This document shows positions 37,144-49,417 of a stretch of 64,000 nt of DNA, piece after piece. The stretch covers positions 1-64,000 of the forward strand of contig JAIYDW010000094.1 in the NCBI GenBank assembly GCA_027487315.1. The letters run 5' to 3'. Source of the DNA: Verrucomicrobiaceae bacterium (GTDB taxonomy: Bacteria; Verrucomicrobiota; Verrucomicrobiia; Verrucomicrobiales; Verrucomicrobiaceae). How positions within the stretch are numbered: the first letter of the stretch is position 1; every line of letters begins with the position of its first letter. The notes under the pieces are model-generated. The model saw only the letters and a list, made by a program, of their open reading frames with translations. It did no database searches and was not told the DNA's origin. The translations under genes were made by a program, and so were the position numbers.

Positions 37144-38059
37144 AAACAATCGGCGTGATCGCGTCCATGTAGGTGAAGGACCGAACGCTCCCGTTGATCT
37201 TGTTCGCCACCCGGACACTCAGAGGCCCGCTCAGGGTGGCAGGCACCAGCACAGACAGAGAGCTCGGCGTGATCGTCCCATAAACCGTCGCCCGCACCTC
37301 AGGATTGCTCCCGCTGCGGAAGAAAACCCCCTGCGTCACATCGCTCTTATCCAGGTCCAGCCGGTCGCCGGAGAGCTCGATCATCGTCCCCGGACTGTAC
37401 TTGCCCGGCGCCCCGTTCTCCTGACTCAGAACGCTATCGATGATCGGGCTCACCTTGCCCACCTCACCCAGGCTTTCCAGTGACAGCGTACTCCGCCACG
37501 CATCCCGCGTGTCAGCAGAGATGCTCAGCGCCACATCGCAGTTCATCTCATCGGGATTGTGAAAGTCCCCAGGCCCCGTCTTGCTGCCACCGCTCGTCGG
37601 GCGGAAGCGCAGTTTGCCGAGCAGACCCACGGAGAAAGCGCAGCCACTGCTGCACTCCAGAATGGTGTCCAGCACAGCCGTCAGGCCCGTCTTGATTTGA
37701 TCCGCCGTCAAGCCGCCGCTTTTGCTCGCAGCGATTGTAAAGAACGCATCGTCAGTCACGGGCTCGCCGAGCACAGGACGCGTCGTGAAACCTCCCTTGG
37801 GATTGGGAGCAATGTGGTATTTGAATGTAGGCATGGTCGTGGTTGGGTTGGGTATTTCATGTGTTTTTGAGGCCGCCTTCCGGCGGAAAGGCTTCTTCTT
37901 CTTAGGTCCAGGCTTCGGCACGGGTGAAGGATAAGGCACAAAGCCAGGGTCCCCGGGCTCCAGGTAATAACTAGGACTCCCCCACCGCAGATTCGGGTCA
38001 TCCCAAGTAAAGGGCAAACCCGTGAAGGGGTTGATCGCGTCCCAATGAAGTGTCTTCAT
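37142..38059 (-). CDS. HU/IHF-like DNA-binding domain plus DUF4469-like C-terminal domain
   Basis: MPTFKYHIAPNPKGGFTTRPVLGEPVTDDAFFTIAASKSGGLTADQIKTGLTAVLDTILECSSGCAFSVGLLGKLRFRP resembles HU-like family; C-terminal TIG-like fold. Alternative start at 37834; longer start 38059 adds a Pro/Lys-rich segment. Confidence 0.65.
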   Translation of the reverse strand: MKTLHWDAINPFTGLPFTWDDPNLRWGSPSYYLEPGDPGFVPYPSPVPKPGPKKKKPFRRKAASKTHEIPNPTTTMPTFKYHIAPNPKGGFTTRPVLGEPVTDDAFFTIAASKSGGLTADQIKTGLTAVLDTILECSSGCAFSVGLLGKLRFRPTSGGSKTGPGDFHNPDEMNCDVALSISADTRDAWRSTLSLESLGEVGKVSPIIDSVLSQENGAPGKYSPGTMIELSGDRLDLDKSDVTQGVFFRSGSNPEVRATVYGTITPSSLSVLVPATLSGPLSVRVANKINGSVRSFTYMDAITPIV

Positions 38060-38604
38060 CTTCGGAGGCGGGTTGACGATCCAAATCCCACCAAAAACCA
38101 CCGCGAATGGCAAGACCAAAATGAGGTTTTTTGCCACACATTTGTCCCGGACCCCACGCCACAGCGATAGGTTTTTTCCCGTAGCCAGGTTGGCGCTGAT
38201 CACCCGTCAAACCACACCCTCCCTCCTCCAATTCGACCGTCCCACAATAGACTCAGGCCCAAACCCCCTGTCCACCGCACGACACCATGTAGCGAACCCT
38301 TCCTTGTCCTAATGAACCCTGTGCCTCACATAAGACATCGAAGACCCAGCTCAATTTTTATTTTTAAGATGCATGATAGAGCTTTTCCGTTATCATCCCG
38401 CGCGCCAAGGCAAGTCGAGTGCATTGTCTCTCCATTCTTGGCATCACTTGACGCACTCTCCGGTCCCCTGCATGAGGTCGATTCTCCATCTCCCACCTTA
38501 TGTGACTCAAACAGCCACCCCCTCCACGCCATAATCGATTACCAGAACTCGAATCATCCCGCCCGTCTCCATCCCACAATCCTCCCCTGCCGCATCCCAC
38601 TAAA

Positions 38605-41600
38605 ATGAAGACCCTCCTCCTCTCCGCCCTCTTACTTACCACGGCACCCCTTCTCTCCGCACCTTTCGTCGCCTCGATTAACCGCCAACCGCAGACCACG
38701 CTCGCCGTCTCCGGCACCAGCACCATCTTCCGCGTGACTTTCACGGAGAGCGTCACCGGCGTCGATGTCACGGACTTCACCTTGCTCAAAGTCGGCACCG
38801 TCAATGGCACCATCGCCTCCATCTCCGGCAGCGGAGCCACCTATGATATCACCGTCAATGGCATCTCCGGCTTTGGCACGCTGCGGCTGGATCTCAAGCA
38901 CACTGGCACAGGCATCATAGGCAGTGGGTCGGTTGCCATCGCCGACGGCTTCGACAATGGCCAGTCCATCCGCGTCGGCACCACTGTCCCCATCGGTTGG
39001 GGCAATCACGTCGTCGGGCAGATCGGCGATGGCACTGCGGTAGGCGGAAACAAAACCTTCCCCACGGCGGTGAGTACATCCGGTGTGCTCAGCGGCAAAA
39101 ACATCGTGCAAATGGCCTCAGGGGCCAACTGGACGACCGTCCTCACGGCGGACAATCTTCTCTTTGCCTGGGGTGGCAACACGGTGGGACAGATCGGCAA
39201 CGGCACGAGCACTAGCCCTCAACAGATTCCGGTGGCTGTGGATATGAGTGGAGTGCTCAGCGGCAAGACCATTATCAGCCTCGCTTGTGGAGATAACTTC
39301 ACCTTGGCGCTGGATTCCGATGGCAAAGTTTACGGTTGGGGTTCCAACAGCCAGGGCCAGTTGGGCATTGGCAGCGTCGTCACCCCTCAAACCTCGCCAG
39401 TAGCCGTCATCTCCAGTGGAGCCTTGAATGGCAAAGTCGTCACGGGCATCTCAGCTGGCACAAATTTTGCCGTCGCCTGCACTTCGGACGGCGGGATCTA
39501 CACTTGGGGCAGAGCAACCACCGGGAGACTCGGCAATGGCGATACCGTCACCAATGTGATCTCTCCAGCCCAGTTGGGCGGCGTCTTCACCGGCAAACGT
39601 GTGGTGGCCGTGTCTGGTGGCGGTGCCTTTGGTGCGGCACTCACCTCAGACGGTCGTGTTTACACTTGGGGTAACAACAACATCGGCCAGCTCGGCGATG
39701 GTGGCACCATCAGCACGCCGACCGAGAATGCCACGCCTGCTGGCATCCTTGGCACCGGACTGCTCCCTGGCAGCCGGACCGTCGCCAACATCACCTGCAC
39801 TTTTTCCGGTATGTATGCCATCGCCCGAGATGGCTCATTCTACGCCTGGGGTGGTGGCGGGTCTGGTGGCCTGGGCAACGGCGGCACCACCTCCAGCACC
39901 TCACCTGTCCTAGTGGATACCACGGGCGTGCTTTCCGGCAAAACCATCGCCGCCATCACCGGTGGCAATAACTTTGCCAGCGTCCTGACCACAGAGGGCA
40001 AACTTTACAGCTGGGGCACCAACGCCAGTGGCCAGCTCGGTGACGGCACCACCGACCAACGAAACAACCCCATCGCAGTGGATGTGAGTGCCAGCAGCGC
40101 CCTCAACGGCAAGACCGTCAGCTTCCTCTCTTCCGCCGCCCAGCCAACGTTCATGATGGCCGGGGCCGGTGTTGCGGCGGCTCCACCACCAGCCCCCGTC
40201 GTCACCAACGTCACCTCCTCCACAGCCAACGGAGCCTACAACGCCTCCGACGCAATCTCCATCCAAGTCACCTTCGACGCCAGCGTCACCGTCACCGGAA
40301 CCCCACAGCTCACCCTCGAGACCGGCACCACCGACCGCGTCCTGAACTACAGCAGCGGCAGCCCCGGCACCACGCTCACCTTCAACTACACCGTCCAAGC
40401 CGGAGACACCACCGCCGACCTCGACTACATCAGCACCAGCGCCCTCTCCCTGAACGGAGGCACCATCAACGCCACTACAGGGGCCACGGCAGCCACGCTC
40501 ACCCTACCCAGCCCTGGAGCCTCAGGCTCCCTTGGAGCCAACAAAGCCCTCGTCATCGACACCACCGCCCCCACCATCAACATAGGCTCACCCTCCGTCA
40601 GCACCATCGCCGCAGGCGCAGGCTCCGTCACCTACACCGTGACCTACGCCGACACCAACTTCGACGCCAGCACCCTCGCCAACGGCAACATCACCCTCAA
40701 CTCCACCGGCAGCGCCAACGCCACCGTCGGCGTCTCCGGCAGCGGCACCACCCGCACCGTCACCCTCAGCAGCATCACCGGCTCAGGCAGCCTCGGCATC
40801 ACCATCGCCTCCGGCACCGCCAGCGATACGGCAGGAAACACCGCAGGCGCAGCCGGACCGAGCACGACCTTTGCGGTGACGGCACCTGCTTCCGGTCCAT
40901 CTCCGACGGGCACGCCGGCCCATCAATTCACGAACAGCAGCACCATGGCTTCGTTCACCGTGCCAGCTGGTCCCAGACGGCTGCTGGTAGTTTCCGCCGG
41001 TGATCCCGGCACTCCGACGAACCCCACCTCCGTCACCTTCAATGGCACGCCCATGTTGCTCGGTAATTCCACCTCAGACGGCACTTTCTCCTGTGACTCC
41101 ATCTGGTACCTGGCTCTCGGCAATGGCCCGGCAATTACGGGCAGCATCAACGTGGCTTTCGGCGGGTTGGAATTCCGTTATATCGGTGCAGCCTCCTTTT
41201 CTAACGTCGATCAGACCACACCAGTGGATACGAATGGACCAAAGATTTCAGGCTCAGTGCAGGGCACAAACCCTTCATCGTCTCTCGACGTGACGAGCCA
41301 GGCGGGAGATCTGGTCTTCGACCTTTTTGATGCCTATGGCACTACTGCCGTGCCGACCACGACTGCGGGCGCCAACCAAACCGTGGTGAATACGGTTGGC
41401 GCGCTTTGGTTCGACCCAGGTTATTACTCTCGTTACAGCACCAGCACGGAGCCCGGAGCTGCCACCGTCCCGATGAGCTGGACCACTGCGAATACCGGCG
41501 CCATCCTGCACCTCACGATGAACATCAACGGATCTGGCGCGGCCCCAACGCCGGCCCCTGTTGTCACCGGTGTCACCTCCTCCACAGCCAACGGAGCCTA

Positions 41601-44600
41601 CAACGCCTCCGACGCAATCTCCATCCAGGTCACCTTCGACGCCAGCGTCACCGTCACCGGCACCCCACAGCTCACCCTCGAGACCGGCACCACCGACCGC
41701 GTCCTAAACTACAGCAGCGGCAGCCCCGGCACCACGCTTACCTTCAACTACACCGTCCAAGCGGGAGACACCACCGCCGACCTCGACTACCTCAGCACCA
41801 GCGCCCTCTCACTGAACGGAGGCACCATCAACGCCACCACAGGGGCCACGGCAGCCACCCTCACCCTACCTAGCCCAGGAGCCTCAGGCTCCCTCGGAGC
41901 CAACAAAGCCCTCGTCATCGACACCACCGCCCCCACCATCAACATCGGCTCACCCTCCGTCAGCACCATCACCGCAGGCGCAGGCTCCGTCACCTACACC
42001 GTGACCTACGCCGACACCAACTTCAACGCCAGCACCCTCGCCAACGGCAACATCACCCTCAACTCCACCGGCTCCGCCAACGCCACCGTGAACGTCACCG
42101 GCAGCGGCACCACCCGCACTGTCACCCTCAGCAGCATCACCGGCTCAGGCAGCCTCGGCATCACCATCGCCTCCGGCACCGCCTCAGATACGGCGGGAAA
42201 TTTGACTCCAGCGGCCGGACCAAGCACCACCTTCACTGTCACAGCCCCTCCCACCGTCACTCTGACCACCAACTCGGTGAATGCGAATGCCTCGTCGATC
42301 ACCATCACCGGCACCAACTTCGATACCACGCCGGGGAACAACACTGTGGCCTTCACGCCTGCGGGCACAGGCACTGTCACCGCAGCCACCGCAACAAGCC
42401 TGACCGTCAGTGTCAGCAGCCTGCGTGCAGGCGCTCTGAATGCGGTCGTCACCAACGGCAATGGCAACAGCGGCGCACCCGTGCAGGTCGCCACCGTGGT
42501 CCCCGTCATCACGGCCAACACATCCAACCTGGCTAACACAGCCACAACCCTCACCATCAATGGCTTCGGCTTTGATCCCACACCCGCCAACAACACCGTC
42601 GCCTTCTCGCCTACAGGCACCGGCACCGTCACGGCCTCGACGGCGACGACTTTGACTGTGACCGGCATCGCGGGTCTGACCAATGGTGCCCTCAATGCCA
42701 TCGTCACCAGCAATAGCCAGGCCAGTGCCAGTGCGCAGGTGGCGACCGTTACCACAGGAGTAGCACCCGCCCCGGGCTTTCTCTACGTTCTGAGCGATGT
42801 GAATGGCGCTTCGAACCAAATCTACGGCTACTCGGTTGACGAGGCGACCGGGGCGCTCACTGCACTCGCCGGTTTCCCCGTTGCGACAGGGAGCAATGGC
42901 ATTGGTCAGACCAATACCGAGCAACTCGCGCTGGATGCAGCCAATAGGCGACTTTATGCCATTAATCGCGGAGGCGGCACCGTCAGTGCCTACGCGATCG
43001 GCACGACGGGCGCGCTCACAGCGCTGCCGTTTTCGCCTATCAATCTAGGTGCCGGTGCATGGTCTAATCTTGCGGTGCATCCTTCCGGCTCGCCGTTGGT
43101 GGTGGGGCGCGGGACCGGTTCGCAAATTTTCAGTTTCAATATTACCGCCACCACCGCGACGGCAGCGGCGGGCAGTCCCTACAGCACCGGTACTGCCGCA
43201 GGGTTCAGCAATGCCTTTAGCAGGGATGGTAATTACGTTTACACTGGCGGGAACACGGGCACCACCTTCGCTGGTTTCAGCGTTAATGCCACAACCGGGG
43301 TGTTGACGGCGCTTGCCGGATCGCCCTTCTCTAGTGTCTCGAACGCCGTAGGATACTGTACCGACAGTGACGGTCGGCTGTTTATGGGGCAAGTTGGTGG
43401 CGGCGCGTTACGCGTTTTCACCACTGCTGCAGGCATTCCGACTCCGGTGACCGGCAACCCCTTCGCTACAGGACTCACTAATCACATCCACGCAGTGCTG
43501 CACCCGAATGGCTTTTATGCGGCGGCGGACCGCGTGGGCAACCGTGTGGGTGTTTACAAGATCAACGGCAGCGGCGCGGCCACCACGCTCGCGGCAGTCT
43601 CGGGTTCGCCCTTCGCCGCCGGAGGCACGACAACCAATACACTGGCGCTCAACCAAAGCGGCGCCTTCCTGTTTGCGGCCAATGGCGGCACCCGAAACCT
43701 AACGACGTTCAGCGTCGATTTGTCCACTGGGGTGCTCACCTCGCCCGTAACGCAACCCGCCAATACACTTGGCACGACTGGCCTTGTCAACGGGTTGGGT
43801 TATATTGCCGCAGCAGCAGCGCCCACCGTCATTGCCTCAACCACCTCGGTGAACGCAGACGCAACATCCATCACCATCACTGGCACGGGCTTTGATGCCA
43901 GCACTCCTGGCAACAACACCGTCGCCTTCACCCCTACGGGCACAGGCACCGTCACTGCTGCTACCGCTACGAGCCTGACCGTCAGCGTAAGCGGTCTGCG
44001 TGCTGGTGCTTTGAATGCCGTCGTCACCAATGGTGCAGGCAACAGCGGCACTGCCGCCCAAGTCGCCACCGTGGTGCCCGTCATCACCAGCAGCACAGCC
44101 AATCTTCTCAGCACTGCCTCTACGCTCACCATCATTGGCTTCGGCTTTGATCCAACCCCAGGCAATAATACCATCACCTTCTCGCCATCGGGCACGGGGA
44201 CAGTCACAGCCTCCACGGCGACGAGTCTAACCGTGACAAGCATCACCGGCCTGACCGCAGGTGCATTAAATGCCATCGTCACCAGCAATGGCCAAACCAG
44301 CGCCAGTGCACAGGTGGCCACTATTGTGCCGCCAGCGCCAACAGTCACTCTAACAACCACCTCAATAAACGCCAATGCCCCCACCCTCACCATCACCGGT
44401 AATAACTTCGACACCACTCCAGGCAATAACACCGTCGCCCTCACCCCCTTCGGCACCGGAACCGTCACCGCCTCCACCGCCACCTCATTGACCGTCTCAG
44501 TCAGCGGCCTCCGCGCCGGTCCCCTCAGCGCCGTCGTCACCACCAACTCCGTTTCCAGCGGAGCCCCCGTCCAGGTCGCCACCGTCCGCCCCGTCATCAC

Positions 44601-46356
44601 CCCCAGCACCCTCCTCATCGCCCCAACCGCCCAAACCCTCACCATTGACGGCTTCGGCTTCGACCCCACCGCCTCCAACAACACCGTCGCCTTCTCCCCC
44701 GCTGGCACTGGCACCGTCTCCGCCGCTACCGCCACCACCCTCACCATCACCGACATCAGCGGTCTCAACCTCGGCACCCTCAACGCCGTCGTCACCTCTA
44801 ATAGCCAAGCCTCCACCAGCACCCAGGTCGCCAACGTCCTCCTCCTGCCTGCCGCATCCGTCTCCCTCAGCGGCTCGGCCGCCCCAGGCATTCCCAATGC
44901 CACCTTCAACTTCCTTGGCGACATTTCCCTCAACGAATCCGGCCACACCGTCCTCTACGGTCGCGTCTCCGGTCCCAGCATCACCACCGCCAATGACGCC
45001 GGCGTCTGGATCAACGACGGCTCTGGCTTCAGCCTCATGCTCCGCGAGGGCGGCTCCACCGGCACCTCCGGCCAAACCATCGCCGAACCCATCCGCTTTG
45101 GCCGCATCACCGACACCGGCATCACCCATGTCATGTCCGGCGTCGCAGGCGCCCCTTCCACCGCCAACGCCGCCGGCTGGGTTGCCAACGGCACCTCCTT
45201 CACCTCCTTCTACCGCAAAGGCACCACCTTCTTGAATGCCTTCAATGGCGTCTCCCAGCAAATCGCCGCAGATGACGGCTATTTCGCCGCCCAACTCAAA
45301 CTCGTCACCGGCTCCGTCACCGCCGCAAACGACACCGGCATCTGGAAAATCGCCTCCAACGGCACCACCACCGTCGCCGCCCGCGAAGGCCAGCTCATCG
45401 CAGGCTCCACCACCCGCAAAATCGGCAACCTCATGAGCCGCGTGGCTGTCTCCTCTTCAGGCTTCGGCACCTACCCCGCCTACCTCACCGCCGTCGCACC
45501 ATCCGTCCTGCCCTCCACCCAAAACCGCGCCATCCTGAAACAAAACTTCGCCTCGGTCGGTGAACCCGTGATCGTCGCTCAAAGCTACGTCACAACCGTC
45601 CCCGGGATCTCAGGAGCGCAGTTTAACACTTTCCAATCCGAAAGCATCAACGCCACCGGCAACATCGCCTTCGGTGCCCTCCTCGTAGCCAATGTCGCCG
45701 GTGTCACCACCGCCAACGACTTCGGCCTCTGGCACCAAGGCACCTCCGGCCTCGAACTCGCCCTCCGTGAGGGCCAAGCCGTCCCCAACCGCCCAGGTGT
45801 CACCTTCAAAACCGTCATGACTCACTGGCTCCTCGATGACGGCTCCCTCGTCTTCCATGGCACCACCAGCGCCAATGACCAGGGCCTCTGGCATGTCAAC
45901 ACCGCCGGTAGCCTCACCCAACTCCTCGGCCTCGGACAGCCCATCCCCCAAGCCAATAACGCCACCTTCTCGGCCTTCTACCTTCGCCCCGACGTCAGCC
46001 CCTCCGGCAAATTCGCAGCCGCAGGCACCCTCACCCTCGGCTCCGCAGGCACCACCACCGCCAATAACCGCCTCCTCCTCCTTGGCGATGTCGCCACCCC
46101 CGGCGTCTTCAGCCACGCCATCCGCAGTGGCAACACCTACTCCGTCAACAGCATCACCCGCACCATCCGCAACCTTTACCTCGGCTTCACCACCGGCAAC
46201 GAAGCCACCACCACCGGCGGCACCGGCGGCATGAGCCGCGTCATCAACAACGCCGGTCGCGCCGCCATCTGGCTCCAATTCGCCGATGGCACCTTCGGCC
46301 ACTTCGTCACCGACGACACCTCCGGCCCACAAGTTCTACCTCCCGGTAACAATTGA
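38605..46356 (+). CDS. Giant secreted protein: RCC1-type repeats, Ig/TIG-like repeats, lactonase-like propeller, C-terminal repeats
   Basis: 2583 aa; signal peptide; [27 protein letters not shown] (RCC1); [22 protein letters not shown] repeats; [31 protein letters not shown] (propeller). Confidence 0.85.
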   Translation: MKTLLLSALLLTTAPLLSAPFVASINRQPQTTLAVSGTSTIFRVTFTESVTGVDVTDFTLLKVGTVNGTIASISGSGATYDITVNGISGFGTLRLDLKHTGTGIIGSGSVAIADGFDNGQSIRVGTTVPIGWGNHVVGQIGDGTAVGGNKTFPTAVSTSGVLSGKNIVQMASGANWTTVLTADNLLFAWGGNTVGQIGNGTSTSPQQIPVAVDMSGVLSGKTIISLACGDNFTLALDSDGKVYGWGSNSQGQLGIGSVVTPQTSPVAVISSGALNGKVVTGISAGTNFAVACTSDGGIYTWGRATTGRLGNGDTVTNVISPAQLGGVFTGKRVVAVSGGGAFGAALTSDGRVYTWGNNNIGQLGDGGTISTPTENATPAGILGTGLLPGSRTVANITCTFSGMYAIARDGSFYAWGGGGSGGLGNGGTTSSTSPVLVDTTGVLSGKTIAAITGGNNFASVLTTEGKLYSWGTNASGQLGDGTTDQRNNPIAVDVSASSALNGKTVSFLSSAAQPTFMMAGAGVAAAPPPAPVVTNVTSSTANGAYNASDAISIQVTFDASVTVTGTPQLTLETGTTDRVLNYSSGSPGTTLTFNYTVQAGDTTADLDYISTSALSLNGGTINATTGATAATLTLPSPGASGSLGANKALVIDTTAPTINIGSPSVSTIAAGAGSVTYTVTYADTNFDASTLANGNITLNSTGSANATVGVSGSGTTRTVTLSSITGSGSLGITIASGTASDTAGNTAGAAGPSTTFAVTAPASGPSPTGTPAHQFTNSSTMASFTVPAGPRRLLVVSAGDPGTPTNPTSVTFNGTPMLLGNSTSDGTFSCDSIWYLALGNGPAITGSINVAFGGLEFRYIGAASFSNVDQTTPVDTNGPKISGSVQGTNPSSSLDVTSQAGDLVFDLFDAYGTTAVPTTTAGANQTVVNTVGALWFDPGYYSRYSTSTEPGAATVPMSWTTANTGAILHLTMNINGSGAAPTPAPVVTGVTSSTANGAYNASDAISIQVTFDASVTVTGTPQLTLETGTTDRVLNYSSGSPGTTLTFNYTVQAGDTTADLDYLSTSALSLNGGTINATTGATAATLTLPSPGASGSLGANKALVIDTTAPTINIGSPSVSTITAGAGSVTYTVTYADTNFNASTLANGNITLNSTGSANATVNVTGSGTTRTVTLSSITGSGSLGITIASGTASDTAGNLTPAAGPSTTFTVTAPPTVTLTTNSVNANASSITITGTNFDTTPGNNTVAFTPAGTGTVTAATATSLTVSVSSLRAGALNAVVTNGNGNSGAPVQVATVVPVITANTSNLANTATTLTINGFGFDPTPANNTVAFSPTGTGTVTASTATTLTVTGIAGLTNGALNAIVTSNSQASASAQVATVTTGVAPAPGFLYVLSDVNGASNQIYGYSVDEATGALTALAGFPVATGSNGIGQTNTEQLALDAANRRLYAINRGGGTVSAYAIGTTGALTALPFSPINLGAGAWSNLAVHPSGSPLVVGRGTGSQIFSFNITATTATAAAGSPYSTGTAAGFSNAFSRDGNYVYTGGNTGTTFAGFSVNATTGVLTALAGSPFSSVSNAVGYCTDSDGRLFMGQVGGGALRVFTTAAGIPTPVTGNPFATGLTNHIHAVLHPNGFYAAADRVGNRVGVYKINGSGAATTLAAVSGSPFAAGGTTTNTLALNQSGAFLFAANGGTRNLTTFSVDLSTGVLTSPVTQPANTLGTTGLVNGLGYIAAAAAPTVIASTTSVNADATSITITGTGFDASTPGNNTVAFTPTGTGTVTAATATSLTVSVSGLRAGALNAVVTNGAGNSGTAAQVATVVPVITSSTANLLSTASTLTIIGFGFDPTPGNNTITFSPSGTGTVTASTATSLTVTSITGLTAGALNAIVTSNGQTSASAQVATIVPPAPTVTLTTTSINANAPTLTITGNNFDTTPGNNTVALTPFGTGTVTASTATSLTVSVSGLRAGPLSAVVTTNSVSSGAPVQVATVRPVITPSTLLIAPTAQTLTIDGFGFDPTASNNTVAFSPAGTGTVSAATATTLTITDISGLNLGTLNAVVTSNSQASTSTQVANVLLLPAASVSLSGSAAPGIPNATFNFLGDISLNESGHTVLYGRVSGPSITTANDAGVWINDGSGFSLMLREGGSTGTSGQTIAEPIRFGRITDTGITHVMSGVAGAPSTANAAGWVANGTSFTSFYRKGTTFLNAFNGVSQQIAADDGYFAAQLKLVTGSVTAANDTGIWKIASNGTTTVAAREGQLIAGSTTRKIGNLMSRVAVSSSGFGTYPAYLTAVAPSVLPSTQNRAILKQNFASVGEPVIVAQSYVTTVPGISGAQFNTFQSESINATGNIAFGALLVANVAGVTTANDFGLWHQGTSGLELALREGQAVPNRPGVTFKTVMTHWLLDDGSLVFHGTTSANDQGLWHVNTAGSLTQLLGLGQPIPQANNATFSAFYLRPDVSPSGKFAAAGTLTLGSAGTTTANNRLLLLGDVATPGVFSHAIRSGNTYSVNSITRTIRNLYLGFTTGNEATTTGGTGGMSRVINNAGRAAIWLQFADGTFGHFVTDDTSGPQVLPPGNN
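40211..40840 (+). repeat. 630-bp internal direct repeat, copy 1
   Basis: Near identical to 41573-42202; only scattered substitutions seen on reading. Confidence 0.9.
41573..42202 (+). repeat. 630-bp internal direct repeat, copy 2
   Basis: In-frame offset of 1362 bp from copy 1. Confidence 0.9.
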
Positions 46357-46469
46357 TGAGACAATAACTTTTTCGATTAGACCGGTTCGCGAAAAGATTG
46401 TCATTTTGATCCGTCGAGCGCAGCGGCTTTAGTGGCAAGGAAGTCGCGCAGCCCGCTATCAAATCAATA

Positions 46470-46545
46470 ACGGGCACGAGGCTGACACAGCCAATGAGGC
46501 CGCTCCGCCGCTGGGCAAGGTGACAAGCATTTCGAGAATCAGTCC
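46470..46545. repeat. Dispersed repeat related to 21204-21272
   Basis: ACGGGCACGAGGCTGACACAGCCAATGAGGCCGCTCCGCCGCTGGGCAAGGTGACAAGCATTTCGAGAAT versus GCGGGCAAGTGGCCAATGCAACCAATGAGACCGCTCCAACCGCTGGCAATGGGACAAGCATTTCGAGAAC. Confidence 0.7.
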
Positions 46546-46864
46546 AAATCCCTCGCCAAACTCAAGCAGAGACGCTCCGCCGTCCTCTTTCAACCAGCCA
46601 CCTCACGCCGGCACACCGCCGGATAAATACGCCGAACGGAATCCCCCGAATCCCTTCATTCGTTTGCCCTTGAGTCACTCTCTCTCTGTGCCTCTCCGTG
46701 CCCTCTGAGTCAAACAGCCAACTTTAAGTCTAATCTCTTCGCTTAAGATTATATGGAAATTTGACAATTTCCCCATGACAAATATTCGATCAAGTGTAAC
46801 AAATCCCAAGTCTGGTCGAAAAACCAGACATTCGCGACTCTCAATCACAGCAACCCATAACGCC

Positions 46865-49270
46865 ATGATCCAAAATAGAATCCCCTCCCCAACTCGAAGC
46901 CGCCTCTTCCAACTCGGCCTCGCCCTCCTCACCTTCATCTCTCTCCTGTCAACTCCAACAGTCAACGCAAGCATTCAGCTTAACGTCACCGTCAGTCCAA
47001 CCAGTGGCCCTCAGGCGGGCGGCAACTCAGTCGACATCACCATCGATTCTTTCATCGGACCCGTCAGCATTGACAGCGTCCTGTTCGGGCAAAACACAGC
47101 CATGTACCAGAGAAATGGCAATACGATCACCGTTTCAAGCGTCCCTGCGAGCAGTATTGCCGGTCCCGTGCTGGTGTCTGTCAACTACTCAGTCGTTCAG
47201 ACATCACCCGAAGAGGACACTGCGGCCGCGCCTTCCATGTTTCAGGCCACCACCACCTACACCTACGTGGCCTCCCCCACCATCACCAACGTCTCCCCAC
47301 CTTCCATCCCTGCCATCGTCCCCACCGGCGGCACCGAGATCACCCTCACCGGCACCAACCTCGCCGGCATTACCCAAATCACCGGCTTTACTCCGGGAGC
47401 AATCATCCCCTCCTCCGCAACCGCGACGGAAGTCAGGTTCACCATCCCCGCCGGCACCTACCCAGTAGGCTCGGCTGGAGAATACAGCGCCGCTCCCTCC
47501 TCTGGTCCCGGCACCCCTTTCTCTTTCACCTTCACCCGCGTCGGCAACCCCGTCTTGACCATTAATCGCCTCGTCCCTTCAGCGACCACACCCAATAACG
47601 TCGGCCTCATCACCCTCCGCGCCCCCGCAGGCACCTTCACCGCCCTGTCCCCCACCACCGCCGCCACACAAACCTCCAGAATTCGCCCCGGCACACGCGT
47701 CACCCTCACCGCAGCCGCCAAAACCGGTTTCGTCTTCGACTCCTGGGGCGCCGACGACACCGAAATCGGCACCATCGCCGGTCGTTCCTTCTCCTTCATC
47801 ATGCCTGACGACGATGTCACCCTCGACGCCGAGTTCATCACCAACCCCTTCACTTCCCTGGCCGGCACCCCCATCTTCCGTGGCGTCCTCGCTCCGGAGT
47901 ATGACACTCTGCCCTCCAACGCGACCTTCGGTTCCGTCGTCGTCACTCTCTCGAAAACCACCGGCGACTTCTCCGGCAACCTCCTCATTGACGGCCGCAA
48001 CCTCCCCATCCGCGGCTACGTTCTCGGTGACAACTCCATCTGGTTCATCCAAGGGCCCACTACCGCCCCCGTCACCTCCGAAGATTTCACCTTCGACACC
48101 ACCAAAACCCTCAACATGTGCCTCTGCTCAGGCCTCGACTCCCCCTACCTCGAATGCATCATTGACCATGAGACCACCGCCATCAGCACCGACGTCGCTG
48201 CCAATTTGAGCACCACCACCTCTTATGGGAATGCCACTCTCCAGTTGACCACCATCCCCGAGCCCATCTTCAACCGCGCCTCGGTCGCCGGTGGTCCCAT
48301 CGATCAAGGCTATTTCACGGCCATCCTCAGTCCAGATGATATCGACGGTGAATGCCCCGCCTTCATCACCATCTCCAGCACAGGTCGTGTCTCCATCATC
48401 GGCAGCCTCGCCGACGGCACCTCCCTCACCATGGCCACCAACCTCTGCGAGCTTACCGATGACTACTATAAACCCCAGCCAAATGATTCACCCGTTGCCG
48501 CTGCACCGTTCGGACCGCTCTCCAACGTGCTAGCCCTCCTCCCTCTTCACTCCCAGCTCCGCACCCCGGGCGGCACCGCCACCCAACTCGGTGGCAGCTT
48601 CCTCGGCTACATGTATCTGGGCGCCCCCATGCTCTATCCAAACGACCCCCAAGACGCTCCTGTCGCGGCTGACCCCATTCCCCTCCCCTTCCCCATCTCC
48701 ATCACTGGCGACATGGTCTGGATTCGCCCTTCCGTCACCCAGGTCACCGGCACCACCGCCGCCGCCCGCGCCACCCAAATCTACACCGAAGGTTGGCCCG
48801 AAGGCGTTGGCATAGAGGTCATTGGTAGCCAATACAACGCAAGCATCACCGTCCAAGATGCCCTGCTAGGCACGCTCCCTCCTATCGGTCCAGCCGCACC
48901 CGTCGCACCTCCTGCTCCCGGCAATGCGGTCCTTTACTTCGAATCCGGCAAACTGCCTAGCATATTGAGCTTCAACAGCTTCAACATTCTCGGTAGCAGC
49001 GTCTCCAAAATTGCCCCCCTCGACCGCCGATATAGCCTCGTGCTCAATCAGCGTCTTGGCCAAATCAGCGGCAGCTTCACCCCCACCTGGACACCCCGCT
49101 CCTCGACTCCAACCTCCTTCACCGGTGCACTCATCCAAAGCTTCCCCTACCTCATTGGTGTTGGTCAGTCAGGTGGCATTGGCGCTGGCTTCTTCATTAG
49201 CAACCAACCTGGTGACCTCGACCCCGTCAGCGGCCAGATGATTCTGTCCTCCGCTCGTCTTCCTGATTAA
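46865..49270 (+). CDS. Secreted IPT/TIG-domain protein with InlB B-repeat-like segment
   Basis: SPTSGPQAGGNSVDITIDSFIGPVSIDSVLFG; PTITNVSPPSIPAIVPTGGTEITLTGTNLAG; VTLTAAAKTGFVFDSWG...FIMPDDDVTLDAEF. Confidence 0.8.
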   Translation: MIQNRIPSPTRSRLFQLGLALLTFISLLSTPTVNASIQLNVTVSPTSGPQAGGNSVDITIDSFIGPVSIDSVLFGQNTAMYQRNGNTITVSSVPASSIAGPVLVSVNYSVVQTSPEEDTAAAPSMFQATTTYTYVASPTITNVSPPSIPAIVPTGGTEITLTGTNLAGITQITGFTPGAIIPSSATATEVRFTIPAGTYPVGSAGEYSAAPSSGPGTPFSFTFTRVGNPVLTINRLVPSATTPNNVGLITLRAPAGTFTALSPTTAATQTSRIRPGTRVTLTAAAKTGFVFDSWGADDTEIGTIAGRSFSFIMPDDDVTLDAEFITNPFTSLAGTPIFRGVLAPEYDTLPSNATFGSVVVTLSKTTGDFSGNLLIDGRNLPIRGYVLGDNSIWFIQGPTTAPVTSEDFTFDTTKTLNMCLCSGLDSPYLECIIDHETTAISTDVAANLSTTTSYGNATLQLTTIPEPIFNRASVAGGPIDQGYFTAILSPDDIDGECPAFITISSTGRVSIIGSLADGTSLTMATNLCELTDDYYKPQPNDSPVAAAPFGPLSNVLALLPLHSQLRTPGGTATQLGGSFLGYMYLGAPMLYPNDPQDAPVAADPIPLPFPISITGDMVWIRPSVTQVTGTTAAARATQIYTEGWPEGVGIEVIGSQYNASITVQDALLGTLPPIGPAAPVAPPAPGNAVLYFESGKLPSILSFNSFNILGSSVSKIAPLDRRYSLVLNQRLGQISGSFTPTWTPRSSTPTSFTGALIQSFPYLIGVGQSGGIGAGFFISNQPGDLDPVSGQMILSSARLPD

Positions 49271-49298
49271 ACCAGTCCAGGTCATCCTAGACTTCTCA

Positions 49299-49331
49299 GC
49301 CGCCACCCCCAAAAAGGGTGGCGGCTTTTTT
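49299..49331 (+). terminator. Strong Rho-independent terminator
   Basis: GCCGCCACCC-ccaaaaa-GGGTGGCGGC-TTTTTT, 10-bp perfect stem. Confidence 0.92.
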
Positions 49332-49417
49332 CTAGACTCTCCACACCTCTCAAAACCGCTTTCTTTCTACACCTCCGTTCGCTACCTAATAGCCTCAGCC
49401 AGAATCCCGTCCGCCTT

